Source: Shimia sediminis
GTDB lineage: Bacteria; Pseudomonadota; Alphaproteobacteria; Rhodobacterales; Rhodobacteraceae
DNA: 64,000 nt
Direction of reading: 5' to 3'
Assembly: GCF_003990645.1 (NCBI RefSeq)
Contig: NZ_RYZK01000005.1
Location: 124,001 to 188,000 of the forward strand
The translations under genes and the position numbers were made by a program. This document shows positions 53,165 to 61,404 of the stretch, piece by piece. Within the stretch, counting starts at the first letter, position 1. Each line of letters starts with the position of its first letter. The notes below the pieces were generated by a model. It saw only the letters and a list, made by a program, of their open reading frames with translations. It was not told the origin of the DNA and searched no databases.

Positions 53165-53663
53165 ATTGTGCCTCGATCTTGTCGACGGTGCGCAGCAGCA
53201 CCTTGGCCAGCTGGTTGATCTGCTGTTCGTTCAGCGCGTCCTGCAGGATGCGGCGGTCATGTTCGGCGACCTCTTCCATCACCACCTCGGCAAAGACTTT
53301 GCCCTTTTGGGTGAGCCGCACAAAGCGTGAGCGTTGGTCGCCTGGATTGTCGGCACGTTGGACATAGCCGGATTGTTCCAATTGTTTCAGCACCTTGGTC
53401 ATTCCGCCCGAGGTGATGAGGATGGCGCGGAACAGGGCGGTTGGGGTCATCTGCCAGGGCTCGGGCTGGCTGCGCAATGTCATCAGCGCCTCAAAGCCTG
53501 CCATGGTCAGCCCGTGTTTGGCGATCTCGGCGCGGGTGCTGTCGAGCACGAGGTCGTTGAGCCGGATCAGCCCCAGCATGACGCGGGTTTCGGGGCGGTC
53601 GAACTCGGGCCAGTTGGCACGGTATTCTTCGAGCGTATCCTGAAGGGTTTGTTTTTCGGTCAT
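53163..53663 (-). CDS. MarR-family regulator next to a PACE exporter
   Basis: Winged-helix MarR protein of 166 aa. The DNA-binding core is about 60-125 (MTPTALFRAILITSGGMTKVLKQLEQSGYVQRADNPGDQRSRFVRLTQKG). The ATG at 53661-53663 has GAGG upstream; longer in-frame starts run through the operator and the exporter gene. Divergent from the PACE transporter, its probable target. Confidence 0.87.
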   Translation of the reverse strand: MTEKQTLQDTLEEYRANWPEFDRPETRVMLGLIRLNDLVLDSTRAEIAKHGLTMAGFEALMTLRSQPEPWQMTPTALFRAILITSGGMTKVLKQLEQSGYVQRADNPGDQRSRFVRLTQKGKVFAEVVMEEVAEHDRRILQDALNEQQINQLAKVLLRTVDKIEAQ

Positions 53664-53683
53664 GGGGGCCTCGTGTATTTTGC

Positions 53684-53736
53684 CTTGCCGGAAAGATACA
53701 TCATGTCTATATGAGGGTAAATACCTTTCCAGCAAG
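53684..53736. promoter_or_regulatory. Paired inverted operators between marR and the PACE gene
   Basis: CTTGCCGGAAAG (53684-53695) and CTTTCCAGCAAG (53725-53736) are inverted copies with one mismatch, 29 bp apart. Each 12-mer is itself nearly palindromic. They flank the centre of the 81-bp divergent gap, as expected for two MarR dimers covering both promoters. Confidence 0.55.
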
Positions 53737-53744
53737 ACACCCCC

Positions 53745-54176
53745 ATGCGCACTGTAAAAGACCGGCTCCGCCATACATTGATGTTCGAAGGCATTGCGCT
53801 GGGGGTTGTCGCCACGGGCGGGGCCTGGCTGACCGGGCATTCGATGGCCGAGATCGGGTCGCTGGGCGTGTTGTTCAGCCTGCTCGCGATGGCGTGGAAC
53901 TTTGTCTACAACTGGCTGTTTGACCTGTGGGATCGCAGGTATCGCGGCATGGCGCCACGGGGACCGGGCATTCGGGTGGTGCACGCGGTGCTGTTCGAAG
54001 CCTTTCTGATCGTGGTGGGGATATTCCTGACCGCCTGGTGGCTGAGCATCTCTTATTGGGACGCCTTTCTGCTCGATCTTGGGTTTTCGGCGTTTTTCCT
54101 TGTCTATGCCTATGTGTTCAACTGGACCTATGACGTGGTGTTTCCCGTGCCACGGGATGAGGTGCAGGCGAGTTAG
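53745..54176 (+). CDS. PACE-family efflux transporter
   Basis: Inner-membrane protein of 143 aa with four helices formed by two BTP domains: RTVKDRLRHTLMFEGIAL at the start and RVVHAVLFEAFLI in the second half, each carrying the conserved Arg-His-Glu pattern. The family (AceI-like) exports biocides such as chlorhexidine and, natively, small diamines. Substrate here unknown. Controlled presumably by the divergent MarR gene. Confidence 0.85.
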   Translation: MRTVKDRLRHTLMFEGIALGVVATGGAWLTGHSMAEIGSLGVLFSLLAMAWNFVYNWLFDLWDRRYRGMAPRGPGIRVVHAVLFEAFLIVVGIFLTAWWLSISYWDAFLLDLGFSAFFLVYAYVFNWTYDVVFPVPRDEVQAS

Positions 54177-54203
54177 TGCGGTCAGGCCAGGACGTTCGCT
54201 GCA

Positions 54204-54800
54204 TCAGAAGTTGTAGACAAGTCCAATGTTGAGCTCGGTTTTGCGCAGTTCATAGGTGTCGAGCGTGTGAATGGTCATATCGCCCAACTCGGCCTCGATC
54301 CGCAGGGCAAGCCGTTCTGACAGACTGATATCCGCGCCGACACCCACAAAGGTATACGCCGATTCCTGAAAATCCGGCAGCTGGTCGATGCCTTTGCTGG
54401 CAACGCCTGCATAGCCAAAATAGGCCACTTTCGGGGTGCGGTAGCCAAGATGAAATTCGACCTGTAGCGAGTTGGCCCCGTCCTGGATGGTGCCGAGGGG
54501 CACGTTGGCATTCCAGCCGTTTTCAGTGGAAATCTCAAGTTCACCACCAATAAAGAAGCCGTTGGTCGCCTCGGGGTTCAGCGGAAGGCGCGCACCGCCA
54601 AAGATCGAGGCCGCGGCACCGCTGCTGCTGTGGGACCCGCTAACGTCGCCCTTATAATCAAAGTTGCCATAGCCGATTGAGGTGCCGACGTAGAACTCGA
54701 GAGCTCCTTCGTCGAAATCATACTCCTGAGCCGCTGCAGCGCCGCTCAGGGCCCAAATGGCGGCAACTGCAACTGCCATTGCGTGTTTGGAATGAAACAT
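54204..54800 (-). CDS. Outer-membrane beta-barrel protein
   Basis: 198 aa. Signal peptide with AVAVAAIWALSGAAAAQ. The mature part alternates polar and hydrophobic residues in short strands (FYVGTSIGYGNFDY, FFIGGELEIST, LQVEFHLGYRTP, RLALRIEAELGD) and ends LNIGLVYNF with a terminal Phe, the outer-membrane insertion signal. About eight strands, as in OmpA/OmpW-like small barrels. The ATG at 54798-54800 follows a G-rich ribosome site; a start at 54863 would add 21 residues before the signal peptide. Confidence 0.8.
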   Translation of the reverse strand: MFHSKHAMAVAVAAIWALSGAAAAQEYDFDEGALEFYVGTSIGYGNFDYKGDVSGSHSSSGAAASIFGGARLPLNPEATNGFFIGGELEISTENGWNANVPLGTIQDGANSLQVEFHLGYRTPKVAYFGYAGVASKGIDQLPDFQESAYTFVGVGADISLSERLALRIEAELGDMTIHTLDTYELRKTELNIGLVYNF

Positions 54801-54896
54801 GACTGCCCCCTCTGAATGGAAAGAGGAACGCACAAAGTCAGTGGGGGCTGCAAGCATTTCCAAACCTAGGCGGTGAGAAAATCCGGAGGCGAGGCA

Positions 54897-55493
54897 TTAG
54901 AGCGTCGGAATGCCGCCCAAAGTCAGCTTGGTGACGAGATCGGCGTAGTCCTCGCGGGCGTCGGCGCCTGCACCGGTGTTCCACATGTAGTACCAGTTCA
55001 GCATGCCGAAGACCGACATGGTTGCGGCGCGCAGCTTGTTGGAATCGCCTGAGAAAACATCCGGGGCAATGGACAGCACGATGTCGCGGACAAAGTTCAC
55101 CATGTCACGCTGATAGCCGCGCAAGAGGGTCTGCTGATCCTCGGGCAGGGCCGACATGGAGCCGATCTGAACCTGGTGTTCGTGATCGGCCCCCTGATAG
55201 GCACGCAACGTGACGCCAATCACGCTGCGCAGCTGTTCCGGCGGCGTGAGGCCGGTCATATCGGTGCCACAGATGACATCACGCAGCTCCCGCAGGTAGG
55301 TCTCGAGGATGTCGAACAGCAAGGCGTCCTTGCTGTCGTAGTAGTGGTAGATATTGGCCTTGGAGATCCCGCACTCGCGCGCGAGCATCGACATGGATGC
55401 GCGGTCATAGCCTTCGGTCGCGAACACCTTGGCGGCATTCGTGAGGATCTGTTCGCGCTTCTGGTCGTGGTCTTTTGCGATTGTGCGGGCCAA
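54897..55493 (-). CDS. paaR: TetR-family regulator, probable PaaR of the phenylacetate regulon
   Basis: TetR-type repressor of 198 aa. The helix-turn-helix is at about 32-55 (SMSMLARECGISKANIYHYYDSKDAL), with a ligand-binding domain behind. It is the last gene of the minus-strand paaG-paaI-paaK operon, 3 bp after paaK. The start is TTG (55491-55493) with AGGAG 6 nt upstream inside the end of paaK. TetR-type PaaR proteins repress paa genes in beta- and some other proteobacteria and respond to phenylacetyl-CoA. Three matching palindromes in this window are the likely targets. Confidence 0.78.
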   Translation of the reverse strand: MARTIAKDHDQKREQILTNAAKVFATEGYDRASMSMLARECGISKANIYHYYDSKDALLFDILETYLRELRDVICGTDMTGLTPPEQLRSVIGVTLRAYQGADHEHQVQIGSMSALPEDQQTLLRGYQRDMVNFVRDIVLSIAPDVFSGDSNKLRAATMSVFGMLNWYYMWNTGAGADAREDYADLVTKLTLGGIPTL

Positions 55494-55496
55494 AAC

Positions 55497-56807
55497 TTAC
55501 TCCTTGTCGCGGTTGTCGATAACACGAACCGCCTTGCCTTGGGAACGTTCAACCTGACCCGGATCGCCAACGATGACCTCGGTCGAAACACCGATCATGT
55601 CCTTGATATGTTTGGTCAGCATCCGCGCGGCGGCGGTTTTTGACAGGTTGTCGGCGGCTTCGGGCGTGGCCTCGACATAGACGCGCATCGCGTCCATGCG
55701 ACCGGCCTTGTACAGCTCGATCTGGAAGTAGGGCGCGAGGCCACCGGTGGCCATGACCTGTTCTTCCACTTGCGTCGGGAAAACGTTGACGCCACGCAGG
55801 ATGATCATGTCATCCGAGCGCCCGGTGATCTTGGCCATACGGCGCATCGTGCGGGCGGTGCCCGGCAAGAGCGTGGTCAGATCGCGCGTGCGATAGCGGA
55901 TCATCGGCATGCCCTCTTTAGTGAGGGTGGTAAAGACCAGCTCGCCCTCTTCGCCGTCCTCGACCACTTCGCCGGTCGCGGGGTTGATGATCTCGGGGTA
56001 GTAGTGGTCTTCCCAGACGTGCAGGCCGTCCTTGGTTTCCACGCATTCGTTGGCAACACCCGGCCCCATGATCTCGGACAGGCCGTAGATGTCGACAGCG
56101 TGCATGTCAAAGGCGGCTTCGACCTCGAGACGCATGGCGTTGGTCCAGGGTTCAGCGCCGAAGATGCCCACCGAGAGCGACGAGTCGCGCGGGTCGAGAC
56201 CCGCTTTGCGGAAGCCTTCGAGGATGTTGAGCATATAGGATGGCGTGACCATGATGCCGTCGGGCTTGAAGTCATTGATCAGGCCGACCTGTTTCTCGGT
56301 CTGGCCGCCGCCCATGGGCACGACGGTCGCCCCAAGGCGTTCGATGCCGTAATGCGCGCCAAGGCCGCCGGTGAAGAGGCCATAGCCATAGGCGTTGTGC
56401 ACCATGTCGCCTTTACGCAGGCCCGAGGCGCGCAAGGACCGCGCCAGCGTGTCGGCCCAGACGTTGATGTCGTTCTGGGTGTACCCAACCACGGTGGCCT
56501 TGCCGGTGGTGCCGGAAGAGGCGTGGATGCGGATGATTTCGTTGCGCGGCACGGCAAAGAGGCCAAAGGGATAGTTGTCGCGCAGGTCATTCTTGTAGGT
56601 GAAGGGGAACTTGGCGAGGTCCTTCAGGTCCTGCAGATCGTCGGGATGCACGCCGGCCTCGTCAAAGCGCTGCTTGTACATCGGCACGTTGTCATAGGCG
56701 TGGCGCACCGACCATTTCAGGCGCTCAAGCTGCAGGGTGCGAATCTCGTCAATCGAGGCAATTTCGATCGGGTCCAGGTCGGATTTCTTTGGGCTAAGGT
56801 CTTTCAT
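55497..56807 (-). CDS. paaK: Phenylacetate-CoA ligase
   Basis: Adenylate-forming ligase of 436 aa that activates phenylacetate with ATP and CoA, the entry step of the pathway. The ATP-binding loop is IHASSGTTGKATVVGYT; YGLSEIMGPGVANEC and YRTRDLTTLLPG are conserved core motifs, and the C-terminal ILRGVNVFPTQVEEQV is typical of PaaK. GAGGAGG ribosome site. 18 bp after paaI. Confidence 0.96.
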   Translation of the reverse strand: MKDLSPKKSDLDPIEIASIDEIRTLQLERLKWSVRHAYDNVPMYKQRFDEAGVHPDDLQDLKDLAKFPFTYKNDLRDNYPFGLFAVPRNEIIRIHASSGTTGKATVVGYTQNDINVWADTLARSLRASGLRKGDMVHNAYGYGLFTGGLGAHYGIERLGATVVPMGGGQTEKQVGLINDFKPDGIMVTPSYMLNILEGFRKAGLDPRDSSLSVGIFGAEPWTNAMRLEVEAAFDMHAVDIYGLSEIMGPGVANECVETKDGLHVWEDHYYPEIINPATGEVVEDGEEGELVFTTLTKEGMPMIRYRTRDLTTLLPGTARTMRRMAKITGRSDDMIILRGVNVFPTQVEEQVMATGGLAPYFQIELYKAGRMDAMRVYVEATPEAADNLSKTAAARMLTKHIKDMIGVSTEVIVGDPGQVERSQGKAVRVIDNRDKE

Positions 56808-56825
56808 GGCGTCCTCCTCGGCGGA

Positions 56826-57251
56826 TTACTCTTCAAATAGCTGGCCCTTGATCGCGCGGGAAAAGCCCCGGAATTCCGCGATTCTCGTGCCGTCTTGATT
56901 GGTGACCTGAACGTCGCATATGCCACTGCGTCCGGTCAGGCTGATTTCGGTGGCCGTCGCGGTCAACACGTCGCCGACGCGCCCGGGCGCGAGATAGCTG
57001 ATCATGTTGTGCTGGGCCACGGTGGATTGGTTGCGGCTGTTGCAGGCAAAGGCAAAGGCGCTGTCGGCCAGCGCAAAGGTGATGCCGCCGTGACAGATGG
57101 CGTGGCCGTTGGCGTGGTCTTCGCTGACGGTCATCTGCAGCACGGCGCGGCCTTCGTCCATCTCGACAATCGACATGCCGAGCATCTGGCTGGCCCGGTC
57201 GCCTGCCCACATGGCGGCGGCGGATTTTTCTGCGCGTTCCTTGGGGGTCAT
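56826..57251 (-). CDS. paaI: Hydroxyphenylacetyl-CoA thioesterase PaaI
   Basis: Hotdog-fold thioesterase of 141 aa that rescues CoA from dead-end phenylacetate intermediates. The motif HAICHGGITFALADSAFAFACNSRN holds the catalytic region, and LTATATEISLTGRSGICDVQV is the second strand set. Its ATG is 2 bp after the paaG stop. Confidence 0.93.
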   Translation of the reverse strand: MTPKERAEKSAAAMWAGDRASQMLGMSIVEMDEGRAVLQMTVSEDHANGHAICHGGITFALADSAFAFACNSRNQSTVAQHNMISYLAPGRVGDVLTATATEISLTGRSGICDVQVTNQDGTRIAEFRGFSRAIKGQLFEE

Positions 57252-57253
57252 GG

Positions 57254-58039
57254 TCAGTTCCCTTTGAAGACCGGTGCGCGTTTTTCGAGGAAAGAGGAAA
57301 CCCCCTCGGCGTAATCCGCGCTTTCGCCACAGGTTTTCATGGCGTCGGCCTCGAGTTCAAGGTGTTCTTTCAGCGTGTCCACTGCGGACGCCTGAATGCA
57401 CTGTTTGGTCAGGCCAAGACCGAGGGTCGGGCCGTTGGCCAGGGTTTCGGCCTGTGCGCGGGCGGTGGTCATGAGGTCTGCGTCAGCCACGGCCTTCCAG
57501 ATCAGGCCCCAGTCTTCGGCCTGTTTGGCGGGCAAGGGCTGGGCGGTAAAGGCCAGACCCTTGGCGCGCGCTTCGCCCAGAAGGCGGGGCAGATGCCAGC
57601 TGCCGCCGGTGTCGGGGATCAGGCCCACCTTGGAAAACGACTGAATGAACTTGGCGCTTTCGGCGGCGAACACCATGTCACAGGCCAGCGCGAGGTTGGC
57701 CCCTGCCCCGGCAGCGACACCGTTGACCGCGCAGATGACGGGGAAATTCAGCGAGCGGATCAGGTTGACCAGCGGCGCATAAAAGGTGCGCACCGTATTG
57801 CCGAGGTCCGGCGGGCCATCCATTTTCGAAGGGTCACGATCCCCAAGATCCTGACCGGCACAAAAGCCGCGCCCGGCCCCGGTCAGCAGGATCGCACGCG
57901 CGCCGGCATCCCGCGCGTGTTCGATCTCGGAACGCAGGGCGTAGTGCATCTCGTCGTTGAACGAGTTCAACCGATCCGGGCGGTTCAATGTAATTTCCAC
58001 CCAGTTCCCGTGGTCTTGCGCAAGAATCGTATCGCTCAT
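57254..58039 (-). CDS. paaG: 1,2-epoxyphenylacetyl-CoA isomerase PaaG
   Basis: Crotonase-family enzyme of 261 aa converting the ring epoxide to the oxepin-CoA. It is much closer to PaaG than to PaaF: LNRPDRLNSFNDEMH, LLTGAGRGFCAGQDLGDRD (oxyanion hole), NGVAAGAGANLALACD, FSKVGLIPDTGGSW with the catalytic Asp, and SADYAEGVSSFLEKR. ATG 58037-58039 with AAAGGA upstream; a longer start would cover the operator. First gene of paaG-paaI-paaK-paaR. Confidence 0.94.
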   Translation of the reverse strand: MSDTILAQDHGNWVEITLNRPDRLNSFNDEMHYALRSEIEHARDAGARAILLTGAGRGFCAGQDLGDRDPSKMDGPPDLGNTVRTFYAPLVNLIRSLNFPVICAVNGVAAGAGANLALACDMVFAAESAKFIQSFSKVGLIPDTGGSWHLPRLLGEARAKGLAFTAQPLPAKQAEDWGLIWKAVADADLMTTARAQAETLANGPTLGLGLTKQCIQASAVDTLKEHLELEADAMKTCGESADYAEGVSSFLEKRAPVFKGN

Positions 58040-58079
58040 GACGGTCCTTTGTTCGATTGTTTCGATCTTGTTCTTGCAT

Positions 58080-58093
58080 AAACCGAACGGTTG
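58080..58093. promoter_or_regulatory. PaaR-like operator before paaG
   Basis: AAACCGAACGGTTG (plus strand); on the minus strand CAACCGTTCGGTTT, matching the paaZ site at 11 of 14 positions, with TGACC continuing the similarity on its outer side. It ends 41 bp before the paaG ATG. Confidence 0.6.
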
Positions 58094-58453
58094 GTCAATA
58101 AAACACTGCAACGTGATTCTCAAAATGCGGAATATTTAGACATGTCTGAAAATCCGACGAGGAAAGTTACAAAGTTTTCGGGTTTCTCTGAAATCCGTAT
58201 CTCTTTGTGCCCAGAGGGATTTGCGCCCTCAATGGGTCCACTCGCACGCAGAAACCCCATAAAACACAGGGTATCTGAGGAAATCACGCATGAATTCATG
58301 AGCTTGCCGGGTATGAAATCTGGCGCGCCGTGGACCACACCCGCGCGTTTTCGTGCGGTTTAAAAAATGAACCGGGTGTGTTGATGGTTACAAAATTAAC
58401 AATTAACACATTCACAATTATCTTGTTTACTACGCCTTAATTGGGAGGACCAA
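58094..58453. other. Intergenic region between paaG and the TRAP operon
   Basis: About 360 bp between divergent genes with no gene I would support. A 90-codon reading frame at 58091-58363 has no ribosome site or recognisable protein. On the minus side TTGAGA-N17-TATTGA may be the paaG promoter. On the plus side TTGATG (58381-58386), 17 bp, TAACAC (58404-58409) may serve dctP. The last 75 bp are AT-rich (TTAACAATTAAC). Confidence 0.4.
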
Positions 58454-59476
58454 ATGGCTAAATTCACAAAACTCACCTCGCTTCTGGCTGGCGCGGCCAT
58501 GGCCGTGACCGGTGCCGCGGCATTTGCTGCGGACTATACGCTGACCATTTCAAGCTGGGCACCGCCCACCCACGGCATCAACGCAATGATGTGGCCGAAA
58601 TTCGTTGAGATGGTTGAAGAAGCCACCGACGGCAAGGTGACCGCAGAGCTGAAGCTGGGCATGGCCCCGCCCCCGGCACAAATGGACCTGGTCATGGATG
58701 GCGCTGCCGATCTGACCATCATCTTCCACGGCTATCAGGCGGGTCGTTTCACCGCGACCAAGATGATCGAACTGCCCGGCTATGAAGGCTCAGCCGAAGC
58801 CGCATCCGTCGCTTACTGGCGCGCTTATGACAAGTACCTGTCGAAAGCCGACGAGCACCGCGGCGTGAAAGTTGTCGCCCTGCACACACACGGTCCTGCG
58901 CAGCTGCACTCGAATGCTGCCGTGACTTCGCTGGCGGATGTTGCCGGTCTGAAAGTGCGTATCCCCGGTGGTGTTGGCGGTGACGTCGGCAAGGCGCTGG
59001 GTGCCACAGGTATCGCGGTTCCTGCGCCTAAGGTTTACGAAACGCTGGCCTCGAACGCGGCTGACGGCGTTGTGATGCCTTTCGAAGGTCGCAAAGGCTT
59101 TAAGCTGACCGAAGTTGCCAAGAACGTCTATGAAGTTCCCGGTGGTCTCTATCGTGGATCGTTCGCGTTCATCATGAACGAAGACATGTTCGCCGATCTG
59201 CCTGCCGACCTACAGGCCGCGCTGGAAGAAAAAGTCTTTGGTGAGCCGCTGAGCCGTGAGATCGGCAAGATCTGGGACGAGATCGACGCCATTGGTCGTG
59301 ACGCCACCACCTCGACCGAAGGCAATGCGATCAACGCCGCGACCGCGGAAGATCTGGCCAAGTTCGAAGCGATTGCTGCAGAAGTACGCGCCAGCGTCAT
59401 CGCCGAAGTCGCCGAACAAGGTGTCGACGCACAAGCCGCCTATGACATGATCGCCAAGGAAATGGCGGCCTACTAA
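58454..59476 (+). CDS. TRAP transporter substrate-binding protein DctP
   Basis: Periplasmic binding protein of 340 aa with a Sec signal peptide (LLAGAAMAVTGAAAFA, cleavage near residue 26). DctP-family features include ISSWAPPTHGINAMMWPKF at the start and GLKVRIPGG containing the carboxylate-binding Arg. AMGRGxR-like regions suggest an organic-acid ligand. The paa context hints at an aromatic acid, but this is inferred. GGGAGG ribosome site. Followed by a hairpin before dctQ. Confidence 0.9.
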   Translation: MAKFTKLTSLLAGAAMAVTGAAAFAADYTLTISSWAPPTHGINAMMWPKFVEMVEEATDGKVTAELKLGMAPPPAQMDLVMDGAADLTIIFHGYQAGRFTATKMIELPGYEGSAEAASVAYWRAYDKYLSKADEHRGVKVVALHTHGPAQLHSNAAVTSLADVAGLKVRIPGGVGGDVGKALGATGIAVPAPKVYETLASNAADGVVMPFEGRKGFKLTEVAKNVYEVPGGLYRGSFAFIMNEDMFADLPADLQAALEEKVFGEPLSREIGKIWDEIDAIGRDATTSTEGNAINAATAEDLAKFEAIAAEVRASVIAEVAEQGVDAQAAYDMIAKEMAAY

Positions 59477-59486
59477 GCCTGCCCTT

Positions 59487-59512
59487 GAACCCGGTGTTTC
59501 GGCGCCGGGTTC
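59487..59512 (+). promoter_or_regulatory. Hairpin between dctP and dctQ
   Basis: GAACCCGG (59487-59494) and CCGGGTTC (59505-59512) form an 8-bp stem without a T run. Such hairpins commonly stabilise the binding-protein part of transporter mRNAs; here that is inferred. Confidence 0.5.
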
Positions 59513-59548
59513 ATCCCCTCACCCCGTTTTCGAAGAAAGGGCTGCCGC

Positions 59549-60055
59549 ATGGCCTCTCTGCTTCAACTGTTCCGCCGACTGAGTGTCGTGCCGGTTCTGG
59601 TGGCCTCGGTCGCCTTGTTCATTCTCATGGTCATGACCTTTTGCGACGTGATCCTGCGGTCCATCTTTAACGCGCCGATCGAGGCTGCGACTGAATTGAC
59701 CCGGATCCTGATGGCCATTCTGGTGTTTGCGGTTTTGCCCGTGGCCTCGGCCCGCGGCGATCACATCGCGGTTGACCTGACGGACGGTTTCTTTGCCCGT
59801 CTGGGCCTGTCCCGCCTGCGCGACGGCATCGTTTATCTGGCCTCGGGCATCATGTTGTTCTGGCCGATCCAGCGGGTCTGGATCCTGGCCGAACGCGCCC
59901 GCGATTACGGTGACGTCACCGAATACCTGGCCATCCCACAGTTCTATGTGGGCTGGTTCATCACAGTTTTCACTGCCCTGGCTGCCATCGCGATGATCGT
60001 GGTGGGCCTGTTGCACCTTTTTGCCCCCCGCCTGCTTGTGGAGAGCCGCTCATGA
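59549..60055 (+). CDS. TRAP transporter small permease DctQ
   Basis: Membrane protein of 168 aa with four hydrophobic helices (LVASVALFILMVMTFCDVILRSIF, ILMAILVFAVLPVA, GIVYLASGIMLFW, WFITVFTALAAIAMIVVGLLHLF) and the family motif ATELTRILMAILVF-ARGDHIAVDL. Its stop overlaps the dctM start (ATGA). Confidence 0.92.
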   Translation: MASLLQLFRRLSVVPVLVASVALFILMVMTFCDVILRSIFNAPIEAATELTRILMAILVFAVLPVASARGDHIAVDLTDGFFARLGLSRLRDGIVYLASGIMLFWPIQRVWILAERARDYGDVTEYLAIPQFYVGWFITVFTALAAIAMIVVGLLHLFAPRLLVESRS

Positions 60056-61404
60056 CCGCCGCACTGATTGGATTTGCCATTGTTCTCGTGCTGGTGCTGG
60101 TGCGCCTGCCGATTGTGTTTGCCATGGGGCTGGTCGGAACGCTGGGCTTTGCCTATGAGCGGGGCGGCTCGATGTTCTCGGAGCGGGGCCTGAAGGCCGC
60201 GATGTCGATGGTGGGCCGCCAGATCACCGATACCGCACAGGATTACGGCCTGTCGGTGGTGCCGCTGTTCATCCTGATGGGTCTGTTCGTGAACAAGGGC
60301 GGCATGGCCAAAGAGCTATACGCGGTGTCGAACGCGTTCCTTGGGCACATGCGCGGCGGGATCGCCATGGCGACCGTCGCGGCCTGTGGCGGGTTTTCGG
60401 CGATCTGTGGATCGTCGCTGGCCACCGCGGCCACCATGTCGAAGGTCGCGATGCCCGAGATGCGCCGCTATGGCTATTCCGACGAGCTGTCGACCGCGTC
60501 GATTGCTGCCGGGGGCACGTTGGGCATTCTCATTCCGCCCTCAGTCATTCTGGTGATCTATGGTCTCTTGACCGAGACGTCGATTGGCAAGCTGTTCATG
60601 GCGGGCATTCTGCCCGGCGCCATGGGCATCCTGTTCTATCTGTTCGCCGTGCGCTGGACCGTGTGGCGCGACCCGAACGCGGGCCCTGCCGGGGAGCGCG
60701 CGGGCTGGGGTGAGCGGTTGATGGCGATGAAGTCGGTCTGGGCTGTCTTGTTGCTGTTTTTCCTGGTGATCGGCGGGCTTTACGGTGCGTTTGATTTCTA
60801 TCCGCTGAACCTGACCTTCTCACCCACCGAGGCGGCGGGCATGGGGGCGATGGGCGCCTTTCTGATCGCCCTGTCGCGTGGTGGTCTGACCATCAAGTCG
60901 ACGCTGGAAGTGCTGAAAGAGACCTCATTCACGGCGGCGGCGCTGTTCGCGGTGCTGATCGGGGCGCAGATCTTTTCGAACTTTATCAACCTCGCAGGCC
61001 TGCCCGAGGCGCTGATTGCCATGGTCACGGCCTATGACGTGCCGAACTTTGTGGTGATCCTGATGATCCTGGGTATCTACATTATCCTCGGCTGCGTATT
61101 TGAATCGCTGTCGATGCTGCTGTTGACGGTGCCGATCTTTTTCCCGCTTGTCACGAGCCTGGGATATGATCCAATCTGGTTCGGGATTGTGGTTGTTGTT
61201 GTGACGGAGATTTCCTTGATTACACCGCCGGTGGGTCTCAACGTGTTCATCCTGAAAGGGGTTGTGGGCGATGTGTCGACCGGCACGATTTTCCGGGGTG
61301 TTACGCCGTTCTGGATTGCCGACATCTTTCGGCTGGCGCTGATCGTGCTGATCCCGTGGATCGTGCTGGTGCTGCCTGAACAAATGGGCGCGATGGGGCA
61401 CTGA
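60052..61404 (+). CDS. TRAP transporter large permease DctM
   Basis: Membrane protein of 450 aa with about twelve helices, the sodium-coupled transport subunit. Conserved stretches: GLSVVPLFILMGLFVNKGGM, GGFSAICGSSLATAATMSKVAMPEM, GTLGILIPPSVILVIYGLLTETSIGKLFMAGILPG and ITPPVGLNVFILKG. The stop and the next ATG overlap (TGATG at 61402), coupling it to the P450 gene. Confidence 0.94.
   Translation: MTAALIGFAIVLVLVLVRLPIVFAMGLVGTLGFAYERGGSMFSERGLKAAMSMVGRQITDTAQDYGLSVVPLFILMGLFVNKGGMAKELYAVSNAFLGHMRGGIAMATVAACGGFSAICGSSLATAATMSKVAMPEMRRYGYSDELSTASIAAGGTLGILIPPSVILVIYGLLTETSIGKLFMAGILPGAMGILFYLFAVRWTVWRDPNAGPAGERAGWGERLMAMKSVWAVLLLFFLVIGGLYGAFDFYPLNLTFSPTEAAGMGAMGAFLIALSRGGLTIKSTLEVLKETSFTAAALFAVLIGAQIFSNFINLAGLPEALIAMVTAYDVPNFVVILMILGIYIILGCVFESLSMLLLTVPIFFPLVTSLGYDPIWFGIVVVVVTEISLITPPVGLNVFILKGVVGDVSTGTIFRGVTPFWIADIFRLALIVLIPWIVLVLPEQMGAMGH

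Noticed and set aside
58091-58363. Possible 90-residue protein between paaG and dctP
   Set aside because: No ribosome site, no recognisable features, and it overlaps the paaG operator and promoter region. A minus-strand frame at 58120-58338 is no better.
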